This document shows positions 29,520 through 41,600 of a stretch of DNA of 64,000 nt, piece by piece (the stretch's first letter is position 1; the number at the start of each line of letters is the position of its first letter). A model generated the notes under the pieces. That model was not told the DNA's origin. It was given only the letters and a program-made list of their open reading frames with translations, and did no database searches. Origin of the DNA: Yamagishiella unicocca (lineage: Eukaryota > Chlorophyta > Chlorophyceae > Chlamydomonadales > Volvocaceae). The stretch covers positions 62,001 to 126,000 of the forward strand of contig BDSL01000139.1 in assembly GCA_003116995.1 (NCBI GenBank), given 5' to 3'. A program made the translations under genes and the position numbers.

Positions 29520-29913
29520 GGCTTGCTATACGCAGGCACTTCCGTAAGGAAAAGATAATGTTGGGCCCAGTAACACTAGGCAGCAGCCGGAATGGACTGT
29601 GCTTAGTTCGTGTTCAGCACATGTGAAGCCATCATACTCCGACACTGCGGGGGCCGGCGGTACGGCACGTGCCGTAGCATTACCCAAGGTGCTCTCTGTC
29701 CGGTTCCCCATGCACTACGTTATCACTGCGATTACTTTAACTTTCAAATGTTATAACCAAGTACATCGAGTCTTGCGAAGAGCGGTCCTTAGATCGCTCG
29801 CTTCATTCTGAAGGACAGCTGCTGGCCCTGTGGTTAGCACCCTTATCGTGTCCGCTGTGTGCAAGGTGCTCATCTGATCTAGGTACCATATTTAGAGGCT
29901 TATTGGGAAAACG

Positions 29914-32377
29914 ATGGATGTTCTTCGTCCAAGGCACCTCGTCTTTGAGGATTTGTCTGGAACGCTTACACGGCCGATGCTCAGCGCAGAACAACATTTG
30001 AAGCAACAGCTCACAACAGCTAACAAACCTGAGAGCATGGAGGAGCTGGTCGGGCAGCTAGGGTGTTTGGCAAGGTTAGGTTGTGTCACCCCTTATTTCT
30101 GCTTGCCAGCTTGCTAACTTCTCCTGTGTTCTATTGGTCAGCTTGCCAACCCCTCCTCTATATCCGTCACAGCACATTGCAGGACGCCCATGGAGCCATG
30201 CAAAAGCGCACGGATGAGCACAAGAGGACCGCATTGGATCAGCTCGAGGCGACTGGTGGCAGGATGGCACTATCAAGCCATCTTAAAGCCCAAAAGGACA
30301 ACTGGAAATTCGTTGGGCAAAAGGTGGCGTTTCTTGAGCGTAAGTTCGTTGTTAAGTATATGGCAGCCACGGGTCCCGTAGTGCCTCCCAGTTCACTGCA
30401 ACCCCGCGACTTCCTTGCAGGGCTCATAACGCTAATGGATTGCCAAGAGCAGCAGGACTTCTCCTCGGATATTGCCATAGCTAACAAAGCAGTTGACACC
30501 CTTAAAGAAGAACTACGCGATCGCAACATAGCTGTCAGCAAGGTCAGTAAGGCGAACGTGCTGAAAGTTCCACGCTGTTTGCAACACCGATCCGCTTACA
30601 GCGCCCTCCAAACTGTTAGTACGGAAGTATGTCGGTTCGTGCCTGCCATAAACAACGCCTGCGATGCGCCTGGCTCCCGCCAACATGCGCAGGTTGAGCA
30701 GCAGCTAATTGGTATGATTCAGCAGATTGCACGGATGTACGACATTGGCAACAGTATGGCGGGGCAGCTGGCGATGCAGCTGCCACGCATAGCGGCAGAG
30801 CTGGAGGAGTATAAGGCTGGCCGGCAGCAACCGCCTGAGCCTCTGGTGGATGGCATGAGCGAGGTAGGCGTTATGGGGTCACTTGGGCCCGATGACAAAA
30901 CGTCAATTAGCTCGAAAACGGACAGGGTATCTACGGGTTTGCGAATTTTCCGGCTGCGTTCGGTTAATTATTATGTGGGTTCTGGTCACTTGAAGTGTGA
31001 CATTCGGTTTTATTTGGCCCGGAGAGCGTCGCCTTATCTCTCAGCTGCATTCCGTGCAGTTTCCGAGTGCAGCATAATTACCCCTCTAATCCGGTGTTTA
31101 TACATCGTGCCATCACTAGCTTATACAATGACCGTAAATTAGCAAACAACTTTCGGCTGCTCAGGTTGAAATCCTGCGCCTTGTTGCGGAGGAGGAGGCC
31201 CGAGCAGCGCAGCTGGAGCAGCAGGCAGCACATGAGGCCGCCAACAGGGCGGCGGCAGACGCGGAATACGCCGCACGAATGGCGCACACTCGTCAGTTGC
31301 GGGAGGATGTGGTGGCTATGGAAGAGGAATGCAACGCGGCAGCCAAGAAGCAGGGTGCTAAGTATGCCGAGCAGTTTGATAGGTCAGTGTGCACCGATGC
31401 GTCGTTGCATTGATGTGCGACGAAATGCGCTTACTGGTGGCAGTCTGGTACCAAGAGCCTTCTCCTGCACCCGAACCTGCAGGTATGATGCTATGGCCGC
31501 CGCTGTGTCTCGCATCTTAGAGGCCGAGCTGGCAAGCCACGGCGAGAGCAGGATGGATCTGACCATCACACAGGCTATTCCGCGGGCCATGCCCGGGCGG
31601 GAGCAGTTGCCCTCGTTCATGGCATCGGCGTCAGGGGCCGGCTTCCCTTCGCAAGATCACTGTGGCAAGGCAGCGGAGACCGGCAGCATTGGAGCGGTGG
31701 TGGCAGAGCATGTCCTAAGCCTAGAGATGGACGTGCCTGGCTCGGGGATGCTGAGCACTGCAACACTCAACCCGCCTGCAGTGAACATCGACGACATAGT
31801 GCTGGCGGCACGGATTGCCCAGGAGGCGGGCGATTCGGGCGCGCTGGACACACTAGTGTTGTGCATTAAATATCGGCTTCACATGCATTGCAGACGACAG
31901 CTCCAGCTGGAAGGTGTGTTCGAGTGCGGGGCATTAGCGTTGGCGCCTGCCAGGAGGGAACTTAGGACGGCTACCCCCTCGCACCATTTTTTCAATGACG
32001 AGCATGATGAACATCTCCTTCCTTTACCTTTTTTGCTGACAGATGCCCACGAGCTGTACCCACTTCAAGCCACAAGCATTTCACCGGAGCTGCTCCGCTG
32101 CGTGTTGCCCAACAAGGTGGAAGTGGAGGTATCGGTGCCGATAAACTGGCCGGCAGCAGGTTCGCGGCTAAAGCTGATGCAGCTACAGGCACCCCAGGCT
32201 TCGCAGGACTTCACCCCTTTGCTGGCGCGTCTGAAGCAGGAGCTGGACGAGGTGTATCTAGGCACCGGCTCTAGCGGGGTTCAGGCTGAAGTGCGGCGGC
32301 GACAGCTCCAGGGCTGCAGTCTCCGGGAGCTGCTGGACTGGGTTTACAGCAGTCTGGTAGCGGAGCAGGGCAAGTGA
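29914..32377 (+). CDS. Coiled-coil protein with globular C-terminus
   Basis: Seven exons, phases all match: 29914-30074, 30173-30339, 30421-30542, 30693-30863, 31165-31382, 31483-31913, 32043-32377; 534 residues. The middle third is coiled coil with heptads (EEEARAAQLEQQAAHEA, REDVVAMEEECNAAAKKQG). The last ~110 residues look globular (RCVLPNKVEVEVSVPINWPA..., then LKQELDEVY) with an RWD-like alternation of strand and helix, as in kinetochore or centrosomal coiled-coil proteins; this is inference only and I cannot name the family. Tail-to-tail with the next gene. Confidence 0.75.
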
Positions 32378-32500
32378 ATGTCTGAAATAGGTTTAGGATT
32401 GCACCGGATGGAGCGCGACCTGTATTGGCTATTGACTGCCGATACATTGCTGGTGGTGGCTTATAGTACGGAATGGGGCATGGATCTGGCGCCCATATAG

Positions 32501-32505
32501 TTACA
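32501..32505 (-). terminator. TGTAA polyadenylation signal (large coiled-coil gene)
   Basis: TTACA on plus. It lies inside the 3'UTR of the opposing gene (stop 32377, TGTAA at 32624), so the two transcripts should overlap. Confidence 0.5.
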
Positions 32506-32623
32506 TATTTGTTCAAACAACACGGAATCAGACTTCGCTAGCTGCACGGAGGTATAAGAGCTCGCCCTTCTGTGCTGGAACCAACCAGCGTATTTTTGTT
32601 AACGATGGAGTTCCACAAGTACA

Positions 32624-32628
32624 TGTAA
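32624..32628 (+). terminator. TGTAA polyadenylation signal (29.9-32.4 kb gene)
   Basis: TGTAA 247 nt after the stop and 50 nt before the stop codon of the convergent minus-strand gene. Confidence 0.6.
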
Positions 32629-32677
32629 ATCTATGCATTTATGCAACCATTTGGGCACTGCTTGCTCTGCGTTTAAC

Positions 32678-35600
32678 CTAATGTTGGTCCTGAGCTCTGG
32701 AAGTCTGCCGCTGCTGTTGCTTGGCCACAACTCTTGTTTGCAGCTCCTGCACTTGCGCCACCTCCTGCAGCAGCGATTGCAGCTCTGCCCTCGTGGCCTG
32801 CACCTCACCCTCCTTCGTGGCCAACATGGATTCCCTGCACGAGCCGCATTGTTGAGCGTTAGGCTAACGTTAGGCAGTCGTGGAGGCAATTCAACTCATC
32901 AAGGCTATGCTTACCATTTGCGCCGCTGGATGTCTGACTGAACACCATGGAGGCTCTGCGTGTCTTGCAATACCGCCCGCCACTTGGCCTCACGAGCTGC
33001 CTGCGACGAGGTGAAATCCACACCAACGGGTCTTCCTGAACAGATAACAACAGCAGACCTCGGCCTGTATGCTTGGCACACAAGCATCCATCGGATGCAT
33101 GTAGGTGTTTCCGGCTCGCATCAACGAAATTGCGGACACGCACGGTCCGGCCCATGGCACCAAGGATTTAAGATCCCCACCGTCCATCTGGACCCAGGAA
33201 CTGACCATGTCCCGTGCCATGTCATCCAAGCGCCTCTCCATGGCGGCGAAGGCCGAGGCCTCAGGCGACCACGACCCTGCGCCCCGCGACCGTGACACCG
33301 CCAGCTCCGCCTCCAGCTGCTCGCACCGCTGCTGCGCGGTCCGGAGCTCCTGCAGATGGTGGGTTGCATGCGTCGGTGCGGCAATGGCGCCCCTTGCATG
33401 CCAGGCATATGTAGCATCGCGAACACCTGCCCCGCAGACCTGCTCGATACTGGCCAGCCGCTCCTGCCATTTGAGCCCTTCCTTGTACGCCACTTCGTCG
33501 TGCAGCCGCAGCATGGAGCGCTGGTGCTCCGACGCCGCCATCGCACCTCTCTCCACCGCGTCGGTGGTCGAGCGTTGGACGGTTACGAGCGCCAGCTCGG
33601 CCACCTCCAGCTTGCGGCGCAAGTCGGCGGTGACGGCCGCGGTGTCGGCGGCGGAAGGCTTGGCTGCTCGACACGGAAGCAGAGCCAGGGAGGATGCGGA
33701 GTTGCAACCCCAAGGAGGGAATGATGCTGCAAGACAATCTGGTAGCGCCTGACAGCGGCTCGCAGATGGTGCACAGACACCGTTTTGACAGGCGCGAGCC
33801 AAGCTAAGGCGCACCGCATCACTTGCGTCTCTGCCACGTGCCGCCTGCCCCGACCATATGCGCAGCGGGCCCCAGCTCGTACCCGCAGAAGCCCTCGCTT
33901 GCTCCAGCTCCTGTCGCAACGCTGCGACCTCCCTCGTCAGCGCCTGCACCTGCCCCCGCAAGCTGCCGTTCTCCACTGTCAGGTTGCCGCACCGCTCCTC
34001 CACCCGCTCCAAAAGCTCCGCGGACACCTGGCGCGATCCGCCGTCGTCCTCTCCGGAACCATACGGCGGGTAGGGTTCCAGCTGCTGACGAGCGCCACGC
34101 GACGGGCCCACGGGTCGGTCCTCGTGCGCCACGCCGTCGTGGCGGGTCCTGCGCGGCGTGGCGGGGGGTCGGTAGTAGGTCACCGCCAATAAGGGTGACA
34201 GCGGGAATGCAATCGTGATGCGCACGAAACAAGCGCGGGGGATGATCCCAGGCGGCAGCAGGCGGGTTGGGTTGGTTGCGGCCCCCTAAGGCGTACCGTG
34301 AGGGCAGGGGCGACTGGCCGGCGCCATTGGCGTGCTGCGAGCGGCGCAGGTCGGCGGTGAGGCGGACGTTGCGGGACTCCGTCTCGCCGAGCTTGATGTG
34401 CAGGTCCGAAACCTGCACGTCGCAACGACACAGGCGGGAGGTTTGTTGGCTGGGCTGATGAATGAGCGGGCTCCTGGTCGGGGTGTTTCTGGCAGGAGGG
34501 GTATGGGTGCTACCCGCCACCCAACATATGCGTTTCCTTGCTCGTGGTGCTGCAACCGCCAACCCTACAGACCTGCTTGGACCGGCGCTCTAGCTCCGTC
34601 TGCAGCTTCTTGACCTCCAGCTCGCGGGCCCTGGCATTGCGGAGGAGACGTGGGTGCGCAGTGGCGACGGTCAGGGAGGAAGATGGAGGGCGGTGAGCTG
34701 AGGTGAGCTGAGGTGAGGTGAGAGGGAATGAAGAGCAGCCGGGCGGCCGGCCCGGCGATGATTCGGCCGCGCCACGCTGCTGGAGTCATCGGAGCAGGGG
34801 GGCACACGGCTGCATCGCGGTGCCGCCCAACCATTCGAACACCTCCCGGCCGCGGCCCCCACGGCAACACATGCGCCTGGAAGGACATCCAAGTACTCCT
34901 CCGCCAGGCACTTCAGGATTCGGCCAATCCCCCCTTCCCCCTACACTTCCTATGTCGAGTTATAGGTTCTTTTATGTATCCCCCACCACCACCTGAGGTA
35001 GGACGCGGGCACCAGGTCGTCCCGCCTCGCCGCCGCCGCGCTGCCGGGAGCCGAGGGCGGGAGCCCCTGGCCCTGGCCGGCAGCTCCCGCCTGCTGCTGC
35101 CCCTTGGTAGGGGTGTGCACTGCGGACGACAGGTACTGCGGCGCCTGCACGGCCGGTGTGGGCGGTATGGTAGCGCCGTGGTCCTGCGCCGCCTGCTGGT
35201 ACATGCGGCGTGTGGGGGCAGGCGGCGCGGCATGGGCGGGTTGAAGGGGGGCATCTGAGGGACATGCCGGCCGGTGTCCGCAAGTTGCGGCGCCATTTGC
35301 GGCCGGCTTGCGGTACTCCAGTCACTTGCCTTGAGCTTGGCCTCCAGGTCCCGCACCCTCCGGCTGAAGATGCTCTTCTGCTCCTCCAGCTGTCGCTCCA
35401 GCTCCTTGACCCGCCCGCGGACCTGAGCCACGTGGGGGAGAGACGTCCGCGGGCAGGCAGCACAGCACAGGAAGCAGCCGGATGCTGTAAGTGCCGTGCC
35501 GCATTGCGTCAGTCCCAGGGGGGACCTAAGCCTTCACACCCCCTGCAGCCTAACGTGGAATACAGCGACCGACCCCCGCCCCCCGAACTTAGCGGGCACG

Positions 35601-38600
35601 GGTACTGGCGGCGGTCGTGCCTCGTCCTCAATCCCCCCCCCCCTCGCTGCTCGCCCCCTCCCTTGGGGCCGCCATGTCGTGTAAGCGGGCCTTCATGCTA
35701 ACCCCCCCGCTGCGCTGTCCGCTCTCACATCGCTGTCCGCTTCCCCCAGTTCTCCAGCTAGCGCCCAAAGCCAACCGGTTTCGCGAAGCGTTTCCTTGCG
35801 TCACGCGGGGTCCTCGCTTCCGTTAGTCTAGCCGCCGCCGCCGATTTCGCTTAGCCGCCGAAGGTCGATATACGACCTCCGTCTTTTCCTCACCCAAGCT
35901 CTCCAGCATGCGTCTCAAAACGTCTGTCCCTAAACGGTTTTTCTCGCATCCACGGGTCATCCTCGAAACCCCCGCCGCCTGACCTTTGTGACAGCCTCAA
36001 GCCGGGTGGCCCGCTCCGAGTACTGCGCCTTGAGCCGCTCGAACTGCTGCTGGTAGGTGCGCAGCTGCAGCTCGAAGTCCTCGTCCTGGGGCGAACACGC
36101 GCGGGGATGGGTGCGAGGTCGGCACCGCCCGGGTGCGTACCGTACCGCACCTGACGCAACAAGGAGTGCCCCGCCCACGAGCACATGCACATGCCTTGGC
36201 ACACCCGCAATGAGGTGGACAGGCACTGTGCGGTGTGCCAGCCGCAAGCAGCGATAAACCGTGGGAGATCCATTCACGCGAAGCGCGACGCGGCATTGAA
36301 GGCAGCGCGGGTTGCCGGACTCGAACAGCAGACGTATTAGCAGTTCGCGGGGGGGGTGGGTGCCTACCTTGAGCCGCAGCCTCTCCTCCAACTCCTCCAC
36401 CTGCTCGCGCAGCTCCGAGACCAGCTGGTTCTCCTCATTGGTCGGCCGCGCGGCGGCGACCACGGCCGCCAGACTATTGGCGGGAGCCCGGCTGCGTAGG
36501 GCCTTATGCAGCTGCTCCACCTGGTGAGAGGGCAAGGAGTTGGAAGATGAGAGGCGGCGGTTGCTCAGCATGACCGCGACGGGGAAGCGGGTGATGGAGA
36601 GCACAGGAACGATGGATTTGCTTGGGAGCAGGCACGGAGGAGGCGCTTGTAGGGGTGCGGGGGGCGCGCGTCCATCTACCGAGTGCCCGTGCTTTCTTGC
36701 AAGACGCCCCTGGCACGGTACCCCACTGGCCCCAGCACCTGCGCCTCCAGCTCCCTCACGCGGGCCTGAGCGGCAGCCACACGGTTGGCGGCGGGCCCCT
36801 TGGCGGCCTGGCCTGTGGGACGACGGCCGGGCGGCGGCCGGACAGCGTCAGCCGCCGAGCGGAGCTGTTGCAGGTGACTTGAGCCAGGTAGGCTTACGTA
36901 AGCTACCAAGAGGAAACGCTAAACGCTTGCTTGGTGGTGGCTGAGTGCAGCCAGTGCGTCTGGCAGCCTCCCCCCCAGCTGGCCCCCCCACCGGGCTGCC
37001 CCACCGCCCTCGCTCCGCCCCCAAGGGGGCGGCGTGCCCGCCCCCAAGTAACCCCCCCCCAAGTAACCGGGCTCTCCTCTTATACCCCCCCTCCGCCCGC
37101 ACTCTCTCCTCTCCCCCCCCCGCAGCTATACTACCCATGTCGTAACCTGGTCTTCATGCCACCCCCCGCCCGCACTCACCCTCGTACTGCACCAGGCGCG
37201 ACTGCAGCTGCTGGATGGTTTCCCGCTGCTCCGCCACCAATGAATCGTTCTTGTTCAGCATCTCCTGGTTCTCGGCGTACCAGGCTAGCTTGGACTGCGA
37301 GGCGACACGCGGGGCATAAAGACGCCGGGGGGGAGAAAAGAACCGACACGTGGGAAGGGGGGAGAGAACAACCAACACGTGGGAAGGGGGGGAGAAGAAC
37401 CGACACGTGGGAAGGGGGGAAGAAAAACGACACATGGGAAAGGGGGAGAGAAGAACCGATACGTGGGAAAGGGGGGAGAAGAACCGACACGTGGGAAAGG
37501 AGGGGATGAAGGACCGACACGTGGGAAGGGGGGGGAGAATCGACGCGTGGGAAAGGGGGGGGTCCAACGGCATGTGGCAAGGCAGCAAGCGCGCGCAGCG
37601 GCGTTGATGTTGTTGCTTAAAATTGCCCCTAGGAGGTGCCAGTCGCACAATCAGTACACCGACGCGATGACACGATTTGGTCTCTCCGCCTCAACACACA
37701 CATACACACGCACACATACACACACACATATGCGTGGGCACCGGGTGGTGCGGGCGAACGGAAAGGACCCTACATGACCCGGATTGCAGGGACCGTGAGG
37801 CGCCTTGCTGCCAGGGTGCGGCCGGCGCGGCATCGTAAGAGCGGGGAGAACCAGCTCGTGCACCGGCTACCAGCTGGCGGGGCCTGCACCGCACCGCACC
37901 TGCATCTCCTGCATGACCGTCTGGGTGGCCTGGCGGCCTGCCTCCATCTCCTGGCGCAGCTGCTGCACCAGCACGTCGCCATCCGCCATTGCCTGGGGGG
38001 GAGGGCACCGGGGTGGGGGAGGGCACCGGGGTGGGGGAGGGCACCGGGGTGGGGGAGGGGGGTAAGGGCACCCGGGCACAAGGCATCGGGGATGTGGAGG
38101 AGGACACGGCCGAATGGACGAAGATGCCGACAGTCGAGGCCCCGCTGATGAGGTCCGGCTGATAGCGGATGCACGGAGACATTCGCGAAGCAACATCACG
38201 TTTGTTCCACCACATGGAGCAATACGTGGGCTTAGGCCAATGGACGAGGCTCGCCGGCCCCCTGTGGCCCGCCCCGTGCCCCGTGCGTCTGTTTTTACTT
38301 TTTATTGCCGACCCACGGATTTCCCCTCATATATCCCCCCTGCCCCCCTCTCCTTGCAGCCTTTCATGTGCCCTCCTCTGTCCTGCCCCCTCCTCCAGCA
38401 CGAGGTCCCATCATTTACCCCCCACACACACACACAATTGGTGTCCGACGACCATGCGCCAACTATCCTGTCCCGTCGCGTAAAGCGGGTTTTACAACCC
38501 CCCGTACCTTAAGATCCACACCACCCGCCCGCGCCTCCAGCGCCTTCTTCTCCGCCCGCAGCTTCTCCAGCTGGGTCTTGAGCTCCGCCTCGCGAGTCTG

Positions 38601-41600
38601 CCACATCGACAACAACAGGCTCGTGCTGTGACTGGTGCCGGAAGGTGGACCGGCAGGTGACGGCTGGTGCGTAGTCCGCACCGAGACGACGGCTGGCGCG
38701 CGAGTCATCGAGCAGCCTTCACGCAGCCGGCAGTGCAGCCCGCGATGTGTACGGCACACCAGGCCTTACCCTACCAGGTTCACACGCCTCTAGCACCGTC
38801 ATAGCGCCCCGCGCTGCGCCCTCAGCGCCTACCCCCCCCCGGGATTCTCTTAAACAACAAAACTCCGCACCTGCGCCTCCTCCCGCACCCCCGCGAGCTC
38901 CTTCTCCAGCGCCAGCACCCGGGCCAGCTTGGTGGCCGTCTCCACGTTGCGGCGGCCGGCATCGTCCCGCCCCAGCAGCACCGCCCGCTCGGTCCGCAGC
39001 ACCTCCTCCGCGGCGCGGTGCTCGGTGGCCGTCAGCGACTCCTCCAGCTCCTGGGGGGAAGGGCGCGTTAGGGGAGGGGGGAGGGCGGTTACGTAAAAAC
39101 ACCGGTAACTCGACTTCGGGAGTGTAGTGGGTGCATTGGCGGAGGGAGGGAGGGGGGTTTGTGCGAGGAAAGCCCGTGTATTAGGAAGCCGATTGGGATG
39201 GAGGGGGAGGGGGGCAGGGCTGGAGGGGGGCCACGAGGGCAAGGGAGCTGCGGTGGTGATGGGCGGCTGCTGCGGCGGCGGGCGCGACGGCAACACTGTC
39301 GCCGCTGGTGACCGCGGCCCCGGCGGTGGGACGACATGCGACTGCAGCTGCCCTCGGCACCGGCGCGACCACGTCCGAGGTCATGAAGCCGACCACGATG
39401 GCCACGACTTGCCAACCGCACGCGCAGCCCCACTGCTCGTGAGAGCAGCTGCCCCTGGAGCTATCACCCCCTCCGCGTCCCGCCAGCCCCGCAGCTCTCT
39501 CCGCATGCGCCCAACGATACCCCCCCTCCCGCTATTGGTTCTTCTCGGGGCCAGGAGGCCCTTCTGCGCACCTTGATGCGCCGAGTGGCCGCCTCGTTCT
39601 CCAGCTGGTACCCCCGCAGCAGCACCTCCGTCTGCTCCATCTCCTTGCGCAAGGCGGCCGCCTCCTCGGGGCTGATGCCGCCGCCGCCGCCGCTGCTCGC
39701 CCCCTGGTGGCTGCCGCGAGGGTTGGGGGTGCTGGCGGCGGTCAGCCGGCCCTGTGTGGCAGACGCCGCGGCAGGACGGCAAGGGGGGAGGCGAGGAGGG
39801 TTGGCGGGGCGAGATCGGAAGAGCAGGTCGCATGCTTGTACATGCGCTGGACCGCTTAGCTTGGGTGCGTCCTCGTCCCAGGCATGCGCCCGGAAGCCCC
39901 CCGGGGGGCAACTACCAGCTGCAGGTGTTGTTCGCCAGGCGCGACCTTACCTTCCCCCAGATCACACCTTGATGCCCTAGGCCCCCCCAGACCGGTTTGC
40001 CGGTAGTCCGTCCCAGTGCTAGGTGTCCGCCGACCATGCGCCCCACATCCTGTTCTTTTCGCGTCAACGGTTTTTATGCCACCCCCAGACCACGCCTTGA
40101 TGCCCTGCCCCCCAGACCACACCTTGATGCCCTGCGACTCCAGCTGCTGCACCTTAGTTCGCAGCTGCTGCACCTCCCGCTGCTTCTCCAACAGCTTGGC
40201 CTGCAAGCGGCGCGCGCGCGAGCGCAGGGGGCCAGGCAGTAAGGGGTTGGGGGGTGGCGAGGGAACCGTTGAGGCGCTGGGGGTAGGCCGCCCGGCTCTG
40301 CACCGCGCAGCTCCAGGCTACCCCCGCAGTACCACTCAGCTGGGCGGGCAACTGCGAACCCCGCCCAAGCACCCCTGCCCCCGCCTAGTCGCCACCCCGC
40401 CCGACCTGACATCCCCCCACCCGCTGCGCCGCTTTCCCCTCACTGTGTCATCACCGCATCTCCTCTCCCCCCTCACATGACGTCACCGCACAGCAGCCAA
40501 TCGGCGGCACATCACCTCCTCTTCACACAAGAGTCCACTTCCTGCCCACCCGCCCCCTTCCTGCTCTCCGCCTCAACGCATGTCCGATACTTATCCGCCG
40601 GCTACTTTGTGCCCTCTGTCTCCTACGTAGTGCAACCGGGTCTCCTCGCCACCTCCCCGTCCTCCCTCCGGCACCTCCCCTCCGGCCGCCCCCACATCCC
40701 CGCCCCAGCATTCTGTTCTAAAGAGTTTTTCTCGCGTACACGGGCCTTCCTTGCAACCTCCCCGCCCCCCTCCGTCCGCCCCCCCCTCCCTGCCCTCCCC
40801 CTGGCACCCCCCTCCCCATGGTCCGCCGACCATGCGCCCACTATCCTGTCTTTTTCGCGTCAACGGTTTCCACGCCATCCCCCCTTCCGACCGCCCCCAC
40901 CTCCCACGCCTCGTTGAGCCGCCCCTCCTGCTCCTGCTTCTGCTGCGCCAGCTCCACCAGCGCCAGCTCCGCCGCCGACCTGCCGCGCTCCGCCGCCACC
41001 ACCTGCGCGGTGAGGGCCTCCACGGCGGCCTGCAGCTGCCGCACGTGCTCCGACGCGCGCATCACGTCGACGCTCTGGCTGATGGCCGCAGCCAGCTGAT
41101 GCTGCTGCTGCTCCGCGCCGTTGCTGCTCGCCTGCTGCAGCAGCGCCAAGGCCAAGGCAGGCACAGCGCCGTACGCGGAGCCCTCCGCCGCTGGAGGAAC
41201 GAAGTGCTGGTGCTGCTGGTAGGCCTGCTGGCCGTGCCGCGAGGCACCGGATCCGGCGTGCTGGTGGCTGGTTCCGGAGCTGTGGCTCGTGGTGGGACGA
41301 GACGCCATGTTGGGGGTTCCAGAAGGTGAAGGGTAGGTCGGTGGCAGCCGCGGGTGCGGCGGCTGGTTGGGCGTTGCTTGGGGGCTGTGGGTTTGCGCTG
41401 CGCCGCGTACCAGGTAGGGCGAGACGGCGGGGTTCAGCGGAGGCAGCGGAGGCGGGGGCGAGGCGGGGCTGCCTGCTGCTGGGGAGTCGGTGAGGGATGG
41501 CCTCGACGCGCGGGCGGGAGGAGGCGGCGAGGCCGACGGAGACGGCTCCATTGGCACGGACTGATGTGCACCCAGGTGAGAGGAGGAGGCTTCCCGGTAG

